Source of the DNA: SIG607 sp045537575
GTDB lineage: Bacteria > Bacillota > Clostridia > Oscillospirales > Acutalibacteraceae
Length of the DNA: 56,493 nucleotides
Assembly (NCBI GenBank): GCA_045537575.1
Contig: JAZSPU010000026.1
Location: 1 to 56,493, forward strand
Direction: 5' to 3'
Each line of letters opens with the position of its first letter. The first letter of the stretch is position 1. The notes under the pieces were generated by a model that was not told where the DNA came from, did not search any database, and worked only from the letters and a program-made list of their open reading frames with translations. Shown piece by piece: positions 49,963 to 56,493 of the stretch. The translations under genes and the position numbers were made by a program.

Positions 49963-50694
49963 GTGAAACAGCAAATTGTTGAAATTCTTAGTAATGAAAA
50001 AATTGCTAAGGATATAATGAAAATGGTGCTTAGGGGAGAAACTTCTTCCCTAACACACCCCGGACAGTTTATAAATATTAAGCTGGAGGGTAAATATCTT
50101 CGCCGTCCTATTTCGGTTTGCGACTATGATAATGAGACAATTACCATTATCTATAAAATCGTAGGAAGCGGAACCGAACAGCTTTCTTTAATGAAAGCAG
50201 GGGAGAGCCTTGACATTTTAAACGGTCTGGGCAACGGCTTTGACACGTCTCTTTCGGGAGAAAATCCAGTTGTAATCGGCGGCGGTGTGGGTGTTCCCCC
50301 AATGTACGGCGTAGCAAAGGAACTTGTAAATAAAGGCGTTAAGCCTACCGTTATCTTAGGCTTTAACAGTAAGGATGACGTTTTTTACAAAGAGGAATTT
50401 GAAAAGCTGGGCGCTACCGTTTACATAACCACTGCAGACGGCAGTTTTGGTACAAAGGGCTTTGTTACCGACGTGCTTAAGGATTTAAGCTATTCTTATT
50501 TCTTCACTTGCGGCCCCATGCCTATGTTTAAGGCTATTGAAGGTGTTGCCAAAACCAGCGGTCAGTATAGCTTTGAAGAAAGAATGGGCTGTGGCTTTGG
50601 CGCTTGTATGGGTTGCTCCTGCAAAACAAAATACGGCAACAAGCGTATCTGTAAAGACGGCCCCGTGCTTATAAGGGAGGAAATAATATGGTAA
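49963..50694 (+). CDS. pyrK: dihydroorotate dehydrogenase electron transfer subunit
   Basis: FAD and [2Fe-2S] subunit that lets PyrD reduce NAD+. The 243 residues hold the FAD motif RRPISVCDYD, the NAD domain GGGVGVPPMYGVAKEL and the cluster cysteines CGFGACMGCSCKT with a fourth near RICKDGPV. Two GTG codons compete: the one at 49963 has AAAAAGG 8 nt upstream, while that at 49954 overlaps it. It overlaps pyrD by 7 bases. Confidence 0.94.
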   Translation: MKQQIVEILSNEKIAKDIMKMVLRGETSSLTHPGQFINIKLEGKYLRRPISVCDYDNETITIIYKIVGSGTEQLSLMKAGESLDILNGLGNGFDTSLSGENPVVIGGGVGVPPMYGVAKELVNKGVKPTVILGFNSKDDVFYKEEFEKLGATVYITTADGSFGTKGFVTDVLKDLSYSYFFTCGPMPMFKAIEGVAKTSGQYSFEERMGCGFGACMGCSCKTKYGNKRICKDGPVLIREEIIW

Positions 50695-51599
50695 ATTTAT
50701 CGGTTGACCTTTGCGGTATAACGCTCGATAATCCCGTTATTCCTGCTTCGGGTACTTTTGGATTTGGCTATGAATTTGCCGAAATATATGACATTAACTG
50801 TCTTGGTACTTTCTCCTTTAAGGGTACAACCAAGGATGCCCGTTTTGGTAATCCTACACCGAGAATTGCCGAATGTGATATGGGTATGATTAATGCTGTA
50901 GGACTTCAGAACCCAGGTGTTGAAGCGGTTATAGAAAGAGAACTCCCCTTACTTAAAAAGTGCTTTAATAAGCCTGTTATGGCAAACGTCAGCGGTTTTG
51001 CAATAGAAGACTATGCCTATACTTGCGAAAAATTAGATAAGGAAGAACAGGTTGGTTGGCTTGAAGTAAACGTTTCCTGCCCCAACGTTCACGGCGGCGG
51101 TATGAGCTTCGGTACTTCTCCTGAAGCGGCAGCCCAGGTTACAAGGGCTGTAAAGGCTGTAACCAAAAAGCCGGTTATTATTAAGCTTTCTCCCAATGTA
51201 GCCGATATTGTATCTATCGCAAAGGCTTGTGAAGAAGCGGGAGCAGACGGAATAAGTATGATAAACACCCTTCTCGGTATGAGAATTGATTTAAAGACCA
51301 AAAAACCTGTAATTGCCAATAAAATGGGCGGTTTTTCGGGCCCTGCCATAAAGCCGGTTGCTCTGCGTATGGTTTATCAGGTTTATGAAGCCGTTAAAAT
51401 ACCCATTGTTGGTATGGGCGGTATATCCTCGGCAGAGGACGTTATTGAAATGATGCTTGCAGGCGCCACAGCAGTAGAGGTGGGAGCCGCAAATCTCATT
51501 GATCCTTTTGTTTGCAGAGATATAATAGAAGACTTACCCCGTGTTATGAATAAATACGGTATTAAAGATTTAAAAGAAATTATCGGAGGTGCTCATTAA
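50688..51599 (+). CDS. pyrD: dihydroorotate dehydrogenase catalytic subunit (class 1B)
   Basis: FMN enzyme oxidising dihydroorotate to orotate; heterotetramer with PyrK, and NAD-linked. The 303 residues include PVIPASGTFGFG and NVSCPNVHGGGMSFGTSP, with the catalytic cysteine of class 1B in the latter (VNVSCPN), and KMGGFSGPAIKPVALRMV. The ribosome site AGGGAGG is inside pyrK. The last base is shared with pyrF (TAATG). Confidence 0.96.
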   Translation: MVNLSVDLCGITLDNPVIPASGTFGFGYEFAEIYDINCLGTFSFKGTTKDARFGNPTPRIAECDMGMINAVGLQNPGVEAVIERELPLLKKCFNKPVMANVSGFAIEDYAYTCEKLDKEEQVGWLEVNVSCPNVHGGGMSFGTSPEAAAQVTRAVKAVTKKPVIIKLSPNVADIVSIAKACEEAGADGISMINTLLGMRIDLKTKKPVIANKMGGFSGPAIKPVALRMVYQVYEAVKIPIVGMGGISSAEDVIEMMLAGATAVEVGAANLIDPFVCRDIIEDLPRVMNKYGIKDLKEIIGGAH

Positions 51600-52297
51600 T
51601 GGGTAAAGACGTAATCATTGCTTGTGACTTCGCTTCAAGAGAGCAGGTATTTGCTTTTCTTGATAAGTTTACCGGCAGAAAACCTTTTGTAAAAATCGGT
51701 ATGGAGCTTTTCTATGCTGAAGGTCCTCAGATTGTTAGGGATATTAAGGCAAGAGGACATAAAATTTTCCTTGATTTAAAGCTTCACGACATTCCCAATA
51801 CTGTTAAAAAGAGTATGGCAGTGCTCAGCGGTCTTGACGTTGATATGACTAATCTTCATGCCGCAGGTACAATTACTATGATGCAAGGCGCTTTGGAAGG
51901 ACTTACCCGTCCTGATGGTAGCCGTCCCTTGCTTATTGCCGTAACTCAGCTTACCTCTACCGATCAGGAGCGTATGGAAAACGACCTTCTTATTAAAGAG
52001 CCTATTGATAAGGTTGTTATGCATTATGCTAAAAATGCAGCCATAGCAGGTCTTGACGGTGTAGTATGTTCTCCTTTAGAGGCAGAAAAGGTGCATAATA
52101 CTTGCGGTGCTAACTTCCTTACGGTTACCCCCGGTGTGCGTTTTGCAGACGGAGATATCGGCGACCAAAAGCGTGTTATGACACCTGCCGAGGCAAAGAA
52201 AATCGGCAGTGACTATATTGTTGTAGGCAGACCTATAACCGCTGCCCAAGACCCCGTTGCCGCTTATGAGCGCTGTGTTGCAGAGTTCTGCGATTAA
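51599..52297 (+). CDS. pyrF: orotidine 5'-phosphate decarboxylase
   Basis: Decarboxylates OMP to UMP. The 232 residues carry the DxKxxD motif in FLDLKLHDIPNTV (catalytic Lys/Asp triad) and GVRFADGDIGDQKR, with VVGRPI for phosphate binding. This is the Bacillus-like class. It starts on the last base of pyrD. In the usual pathway order pyrE would act before it. Confidence 0.96.
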   Translation: MGKDVIIACDFASREQVFAFLDKFTGRKPFVKIGMELFYAEGPQIVRDIKARGHKIFLDLKLHDIPNTVKKSMAVLSGLDVDMTNLHAAGTITMMQGALEGLTRPDGSRPLLIAVTQLTSTDQERMENDLLIKEPIDKVVMHYAKNAAIAGLDGVVCSPLEAEKVHNTCGANFLTVTPGVRFADGDIGDQKRVMTPAEAKKIGSDYIVVGRPITAAQDPVAAYERCVAEFCD

Positions 52298-52328
52298 ATA
52301 ACTGGTGTTTAGAGAAAGGAATATTATT

Positions 52329-52985
52329 ATGGAAAGCTATAAAAGAGAATTTATACAGTTTTTAGAGGGTGCAGGAGTACTCAAATTCGGCGATTTTACT
52401 GCAAAAAGCGGTAGAAAAATTCCTTACTTCATTAACGCAGGCGACATTAAAACAGGCGACCAGATTATGAAGCTTGGCGAGTTTTATGCAAAGGCTTATT
52501 TTGAAAAGGTTGGAAATAAACGTACCGTTCTTTACGGTCCTGCTTACAAGGGTATTCCCATTGCAGTTTCTGTTGCTTGCGCTCTTTCACGCGAGGGACT
52601 TGACGTGCCCTTCTTCTTTAACAGAAAAGAAGAAAAGGACCACGGCGAAGGCGGAGTTTTCGTTGGCTATAAACCTCAGGAAAACGAAGAAATCGTGATT
52701 GTTGAAGACGATATTACCGCAGGTACCGCTATCAGAGAGAGTATGAATATTCTTTCTTCCTTAAAGGGAACAAAGGTTGCCGCTACCTTCGTAATGGTTG
52801 ACAGAAAAGAAAAGGGACAGACCGAAAAAAGCGCTATGGCTGAAGTTGGCGAGGAATTCGGTTTCCCCGTATATTCGGTTGTTGACGTATATGACATTAT
52901 TGAATATCTTGAAGAGGATCCTAAAAACAAAGAAAACGTTGACCGCATTAAAGCATATTTAGAAATTAACGGAGCAAAAGCATAA
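52329..52985 (+). CDS. pyrE: orotate phosphoribosyltransferase
   Basis: Joins orotate to PRPP, giving OMP. The 218 residues have the PRPP-binding motif IVEDDITAGTAIRES and GKSGRKIPYFINAG-type N-terminal region (TAKSGRKIPYFINAG). AAAGGAA fixes the ATG at 52329; an in-frame ATG at 52305 is 24 bases upstream without such a site. Ends on the first base of pyrB (TAATG). Confidence 0.95.
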   Translation: MESYKREFIQFLEGAGVLKFGDFTAKSGRKIPYFINAGDIKTGDQIMKLGEFYAKAYFEKVGNKRTVLYGPAYKGIPIAVSVACALSREGLDVPFFFNRKEEKDHGEGGVFVGYKPQENEEIVIVEDDITAGTAIRESMNILSSLKGTKVAATFVMVDRKEKGQTEKSAMAEVGEEFGFPVYSVVDVYDIIEYLEEDPKNKENVDRIKAYLEINGAKA

Positions 52986-53896
52986 TGAGACATCTTATTG
53001 ATATTTTAGAGCTTTCTCTCAGTGAACTTGACAGCCTTGTGGCTACCGCTTCGGATATAATTGATAATCCGAGCAAATATAGTGAAAAGTGTAAAGGCAA
53101 AAAACTTGCTACTCTTTTCTTCGAGCCCTCAACAAGAACCCGTTTAAGCTTTGAAGCCGCTATGTATGAGCTTGGCGGAAACGTGCTGACTATGGCAGAT
53201 GCTTCTTCAAGCTCTGCTTCAAAGGGCGAGAGTGTAGCAGATACCGCTAAAATGATTTCCTGCTATGCCGATATTATTGCTATGCGCCATCCCAAAGAGG
53301 GCGCACCCTTGGTAGCTTCTAAAAACTCTACCATTCCTGTTATTAATGCAGGTGACGGCGGACATCATCACCCCACTCAAACCCTTGCCGACCTTCTTAC
53401 CATTCACAGAGAAAAGGGAAGATTTGATAATCTTACCATCGGTCTTTGCGGTGACTTAAAGTTCGGCAGAACGGTACATTCCCTTATCCACGCTATGTCA
53501 AGATACAAAAACATAAATTTTGTGCTTATTTCTCCCGAAGAGCTTCGCGTTCCCGAATACGTTAAAAATATAATCGTTGATGCGGGACACAGCTTTAAAG
53601 AGGTTAAGAGTCTTGACGAAAGCATAAACGACCTTGATATTCTTTATATAACAAGAGTTCAGCGTGAACGCTTCTTTAACGAGGAGGAGTATCTCCGTCT
53701 TAAAGACAGTTATATTTTAACTGTTGATAAATTAAATTCAGCTAAAGAAGACCTTGTTATAATGCATCCGCTGCCCAGAGTTAACGAAATAAGCGTTGCT
53801 GTAGATAACGATAAACGCGCCTGCTACTTTAAACAGGCTCTTTACGGAAAATATATGAGAATGGCGCTTATTCTTAAACTGCTTGAAATCGAATAG
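52985..53896 (+). CDS. pyrB: aspartate carbamoyltransferase catalytic subunit
   Basis: Condenses carbamoyl phosphate with aspartate. The 303 residues carry the STRTRLSFEAA carbamoyl-phosphate motif near 50, the GGHHHPTQTLADL active-site histidine block and HPLPR near 265. Accompanied by pyrI, so the E. coli-like allosteric holoenzyme is likely, unlike the Bacillus form. Overlap of one base with pyrE. Confidence 0.96.
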   Translation: MRHLIDILELSLSELDSLVATASDIIDNPSKYSEKCKGKKLATLFFEPSTRTRLSFEAAMYELGGNVLTMADASSSSASKGESVADTAKMISCYADIIAMRHPKEGAPLVASKNSTIPVINAGDGGHHHPTQTLADLLTIHREKGRFDNLTIGLCGDLKFGRTVHSLIHAMSRYKNINFVLISPEELRVPEYVKNIIVDAGHSFKEVKSLDESINDLDILYITRVQRERFFNEEEYLRLKDSYILTVDKLNSAKEDLVIMHPLPRVNEISVAVDNDKRACYFKQALYGKYMRMALILKLLEIE

Positions 53897-53909
53897 GAGG
53901 GGAGAATGC

Positions 53910-54323
53910 ATGAATATTGATTCCATTAAAAACGGTTTTGTTATTGACCACATAAAAGCAGGTAAGGGTATGGAGATACACCGCCTTTTAAAGCTTAAAA
54001 GTCTTTCCTGTCCCGTTGCTATGATTATGAGCGCTCAAAGTGGGAAAATGGGCAAAAAGGACGTTATTAAAATTGACGGTGACATTGACCTTGATATGCA
54101 CATTTTAGGCTACGTTGATCCCGACGTTACGGTTAACGTTATAAAGGATTCGGTTATTGTGGAAAAGAAAAAAATTGAGCTTCCCGAAAAGCTTACCGAT
54201 ATAATTTTCTGCAAAAACCCAAGATGCATTACCTCTTGTGAACAGGAACTGCCTCACGAATTTGTTCTTGCTGATAAAGCAAGACGTATTTACAGATGCA
54301 TTTATTGTGACGCCGAGGCGTAA
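53910..54323 (+). CDS. pyrI: aspartate carbamoyltransferase regulatory subunit
   Basis: Nucleotide-binding regulatory chain (137 residues) that joins PyrB trimers. The allosteric domain has NGFVIDHIKAGKGMEIHRLL. The zinc domain keeps four cysteines, Cys101-x4-Cys106 and Cys130-x2-Cys133 (CKNPRC, CIYC). AGGAGGGG is upstream of the ATG at 53910; the upstream ATG at 53883 is in the end of pyrB and lacks a site. Last gene of the operon. Confidence 0.95.
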   Translation: MNIDSIKNGFVIDHIKAGKGMEIHRLLKLKSLSCPVAMIMSAQSGKMGKKDVIKIDGDIDLDMHILGYVDPDVTVNVIKDSVIVEKKKIELPEKLTDIIFCKNPRCITSCEQELPHEFVLADKARRIYRCIYCDAEA

Positions 54324-54333
54324 TAAAAACTTT

Positions 54334-54377
54334 AAAGCCTTCTTTGAAAAAAACTTCTTGGAAGGCTTTTATTTTTT
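54334..54377 (+). terminator. terminator of the pyr operon
   Basis: AAAGCCTTC (54334-54342) pairs with GAAGGCTTT (54361-54369), loop 18 bases, then TATTTTTT. Confidence 0.8.
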
Positions 54378-54498
54378 ATATAAATGTAAACAATAAGTGT
54401 AAAAATATAGTTTGAGTGAAAATAATTTCCAAACGAATAAGAAAATGATGGAAATAGTGAAAAGTTGCGAAAAAAGTCTTAAATTCTCTATAAATTGC

Positions 54499-54527
54499 TT
54501 GTATTTTTAGAATAAATATGCTATAAT
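54499..54527 (+). promoter_or_regulatory. promoter of the P-loop kinase-like gene
   Basis: TTGTAT (54499-54504), 17-bp spacer, extended -10 TGCTATAAT (hexamer 54522-54527). Confidence 0.6.
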
Positions 54528-54578
54528 TTCTGCAATTGGTTAAAAATTTCACAGTAATGTTTTAAAGGAGTTTTATAT

Positions 54579-55172
54579 ATGAAAAAACAACTTTTACTTG
54601 TAACTTCTCCCCCTGCTTGCGGCAAGACCTTTATTTCCAAAATGCTTGCAACAAACCTTGACCACGTAGTATATCTTGATAAGGATACCCTTATTCCTCT
54701 TTCAAACGTTGCATACAGAGTAGCAGGTGAAGAGATTAACCGTTCCTCTCAGTTCTTTGAGGATAACATCAGAAACGTTGAATATGAAGTTGTTTTAGAC
54801 CTTGCTTTCGAAGCGCTGCAGTATGAGGATATCGTTCTTATTAACGCTCCCTTTACCAGAGAGATAAGAGATACCGAATATATGATTTCTTTGAGGAAGA
54901 AGCTTAGAGAGTACGGTGCTTCACTTACTGTTGTTTGGGTACAGACCGACCTTGAGGTTTGTAAACAGAGAATGATTGACAGAAACTCCGAAAGAGATAA
55001 ATGGAAAATCGAGCACTGGGATGAATATATCAAGACTAGAGATTATTCTATTCCCGAAAATCTTATGGACCCATCTATCGTGGATCGGTTCCTTATCTTC
55101 AAAAATTCTTCTGAAGAAGAATATCAAGCTTCTATGAAGGAAATTGTCAAGATTCTTCAAGAAGGAATTTAA
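54579..55172 (+). CDS. P-loop ATPase/kinase-like protein (AAA_33 type)
   Basis: A 197-residue P-loop protein: Walker A SPPACGKTF (10-18), YLDKDTLIPLSNVA after strand 2 with an Asp likely to bind substrate or Mg, INAPFTREIRD at the Walker B/lid position, and TDLEVCKQRMIDRNSERDKW with the lid arginines. It resembles nucleotide/sugar kinases of the zeta toxin-chloramphenicol phosphotransferase branch. The substrate is unknown; no antitoxin gene is adjacent. AAAGGAG precedes the ATG. Single gene. Confidence 0.78.
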   Translation: MKKQLLLVTSPPACGKTFISKMLATNLDHVVYLDKDTLIPLSNVAYRVAGEEINRSSQFFEDNIRNVEYEVVLDLAFEALQYEDIVLINAPFTREIRDTEYMISLRKKLREYGASLTVVWVQTDLEVCKQRMIDRNSERDKWKIEHWDEYIKTRDYSIPENLMDPSIVDRFLIFKNSSEEEYQASMKEIVKILQEGI

Positions 55173-55202
55173 GTTGAATTTTACTGCATTTTTCAAACAT
55201 TT

Positions 55203-55237
55203 AAAAAGCACAACATCTTTTCGATGTTGTGCTTTTT
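55203..55237. terminator. bidirectional terminator
   Basis: AAAAAGCACAACATC (55203-55217) pairs with GATGTTGTGCTTTTT (55223-55237) around a 5-base loop; T runs on both strands between convergent genes. Confidence 0.88.
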
Positions 55238-55238
55238 C

Positions 55239-56180
55239 TTAATAAAAGGTTGCAAGTTCTTCTGATGGGGGTGAGGTTTTAATAACCTCTTTAACGGTTA
55301 GTACGGGGCCCTTTTTGCCGTACATTTTGTGCTTTTTCAGTTCGATTTTTGCAGTAACTATTATCCAGTCTCTTTGAGTCAGCGTTTCACTTGCTGACCA
55401 GTCACACACAATGCCCGAATAGGTGATATCGTCTGCACAGCAGGTCATAACGTGTCTGCCTACAACAAAACTGCCTTTGGGCATATCGGTGTTTTTAGCA
55501 ACTATTCCTTTAAACTTTACGGTTTTGCCGTCGTACTTTGGAAGCTCCTCGGTCATATCTCTGTACCATATTGCATAGTCTCTGTCATTGATTTCAATAA
55601 CGGGAGCGTTAATGTCGAAGGGTAGGGGATCTTCAATATCGTCATAAGCTACACTGCCGTCTTTGTATTCATAGGCAATATCTGCTCTTCTGCTTATTCC
55701 TCTTACGATTTTATGAAGTGCCATGCGGTCAATATTGTCACTATAACGGTTGAATATTACAAGCTCAGCGCCGTTTAGCTTATCTACAACCAAGCTTCTC
55801 ATATTTGCGTTATAGGTAACGGCGGTGTTTGCATCCATTAGCATAAATTCCTGATAGATTATAAAATCTTTAGGCATAGCTGAATATAAAGAATTAAGCT
55901 GCCACATACCGTTATATTCAATTATAACCCTTGTAGCTTTGGTTTCTTTTATAAAGGAATCAAAAAGCTCTGCCGAAAGGTCGCTTTCTTCTTCAACGGT
56001 TTTAATAATAACCTTTCCGCCCGAGTAGGCTGAGGTGTTATATTCCTCTTCGCCTTCTTCACAAAGTACCAAAAGGGTAGGCTCTTTGCTTTCAAAACGC
56101 TTGTCCTTTAAGGTCTCATCTATAAATTTTGTTTTGCCGGCATCTAAGAAACCGGTGAAAAGATATACGGGAATATCCAT
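55239..56180 (-). CDS. CobW-type GTPase fused to a TIGR03943-like C-terminal domain
   Basis: A 313-residue protein with the COG0523 P-loop VYLFTGFLDAGKTKF (Walker A residues 10-17). Guanine-specificity motif NRYSDN is near 150. The usual metal-binding CxCC of COG0523 metallochaperones is replaced by LCEEGEEE. The C-terminal ~100 residues (YDGKTVKFKGIVAKN, then GRHVMTCCADDITYSGIVCD) match the OB-like end of YcgQ/TIGR03943 proteins, which occur with metal permeases. A role in zinc or other metal homeostasis is inferred. It follows a second CobW gene by 10 bases. Confidence 0.8.
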   Translation of the reverse strand: MDIPVYLFTGFLDAGKTKFIDETLKDKRFESKEPTLLVLCEEGEEEYNTSAYSGGKVIIKTVEEESDLSAELFDSFIKETKATRVIIEYNGMWQLNSLYSAMPKDFIIYQEFMLMDANTAVTYNANMRSLVVDKLNGAELVIFNRYSDNIDRMALHKIVRGISRRADIAYEYKDGSVAYDDIEDPLPFDINAPVIEINDRDYAIWYRDMTEELPKYDGKTVKFKGIVAKNTDMPKGSFVVGRHVMTCCADDITYSGIVCDWSASETLTQRDWIIVTAKIELKKHKMYGKKGPVLTVKEVIKTSPPSEELATFY

Positions 56181-56190
56181 TTTTTAACCT

Positions 56191-56493
56191 CTATAGTCTA
56201 AATATTTCTTTAAGCTTTTCTTCGTTTAAATCTTTGCCAATTACACAAAGTCTGCCTATAACACCGGCATCTCCTTCTCTTATGTTGGTCTCACTTGGTA
56301 CGTAGTCAAAGTGTAACCAACAGTTTTCGCCCTCCACAATGCCCTTTGCACGAAGAACGGTTCCAAAGGAAGAATCGGTTTCAATTGTTTCTAAAATGTT
56401 TTCAAGTTCTTCTTTTGTATATTTATTTACTGTTTCACTTCCGAAACTGGTAAATACTTCGTCAGCGTGATGGTGGTGATGGTCGTGGTCGTG
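56191..56493 (-). CDS. CobW-family GTPase C-terminal part (cut by window edge)
   Basis: The 100 codons visible on the minus strand continue past the window. They hold a His-rich linker (HDHDHHHHADE) and the CobW C-terminal domain: DEVFTSFGSETVNKYTKEEL, then GTVLRAKGIVEG, WLHFDYVPSE, ending EEKLKEIFRL. This is the C-half of a COG0523 (YjiA/CobW/ZNG1-like) metal chaperone. It is upstream of the CobW fusion gene in the same operon (10-base gap). Confidence 0.88.
   Translation of the reverse strand, partial: HDHDHHHHHADEVFTSFGSETVNKYTKEELENILETIETDSSFGTVLRAKGIVEGENCWLHFDYVPSETNIREGDAGVIGRLCVIGKDLNEEKLKEIFRL

Noticed and set aside
54579..55172. Zeta-type toxin of a toxin-antitoxin pair
   Set aside because: The fold is compatible but there is no small antitoxin gene on either side and the gene has its own promoter and terminator.

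Overview
The window reads as a chromosome segment of a low-GC, endospore-forming anaerobe of the class Clostridia. The evidence is a complete rnfCDGEAB operon in clostridial order, the sporulation genes gpr, spoIIP and a gerW/YtfJ-type gene, the rpmH-rnpA-yidD-yidC-khpB cluster, Firmicutes-type promoters and intrinsic terminators, purine-rich ribosome binding sites, and ATG/GTG/TTG starts. Gut Oscillospirales-like relatives are my best guess; no rRNA is present to settle this. There is no phage, IS transposase, CRISPR array or plasmid function in the window. It is mostly housekeeping DNA broken up by relics and unusual repeats.

Layout. 1-447: initiator tRNA with a structured repeat downstream of it. 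448-5356: Rnf complex (ferredoxin-NAD oxidoreductase, ion pump). 5389-9592: YfbR-type nucleotidase, a very large YfhO-type membrane protein, then a TPP riboswitch controlling the thiamine transporter ThiT. 9740-12439: L34, RNase P protein, YidD, YidC, KhpB. 12610-15061: S20 and the divergent spore genes gpr-spoIIP plus a small membrane protein. 15054-23406: a deleted oxidoreductase relic, a zinc-binding lipoprotein, a MATE transporter, thrC-thrB, a regulator/lipoprotein pair and a HAD-MFS-dCMP deaminase operon. 23538-24305: DUF1292 protein, 6S RNA and a second oxidoreductase relic. 24811-27802: a DUF348/3D cell-wall protein, a flavin-reductase-like protein and a sodium symporter. 28015-29547: a small membrane protein, a remarkable ladder of seven hairpins, and rpsI-rplM. 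29758-38885: a GH2 beta-galactosidase with a helical insertion, an alcohol dehydrogenase relic, an amidohydrolase, an asparagine-synthase-like protein lacking its glutaminase nucleophile, a YhcC-type radical SAM protein whose 3' end lies in a long inverted repeat, a serine hydrolase, a truncated GNAT and a four-helix protein. 39083-43414: tRNA-Cys with a second copy of the tRNA-linked repeat, then a compact envelope cluster (two lipoproteins, PHP, GreA-like, GT51 transglycosylase, SGNH hydrolase). 43426-45187: a minus-strand cluster (DUF2953, GerW, ECF S component, C39-like). 45491-54323: the pyrimidine operon pyrC-carB-pyrK-pyrD-pyrF-pyrE-pyrB-pyrI behind an attenuator-like leader. 54579-56493: a P-loop kinase-like protein and two tandem CobW-family GTPase genes, the last one cut by the window edge.

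How it fits together. Rnf provides ion-motive force in an anaerobe. The pyr operon makes UMP de novo, except that carA is not in the window. Thiamine uptake is feedback-controlled by TPP. Three gene relics (two Gfo/Idh-type oxidoreductases and one iron alcohol dehydrogenase), a shortened GNAT and repeats at gene ends show active gene decay and rearrangement. The most unusual feature is the 28456-28634 hairpin ladder: four short spacers that pair with four inverted spacers, enclosing seven hairpins. Next are the paired tRNA-downstream elements.
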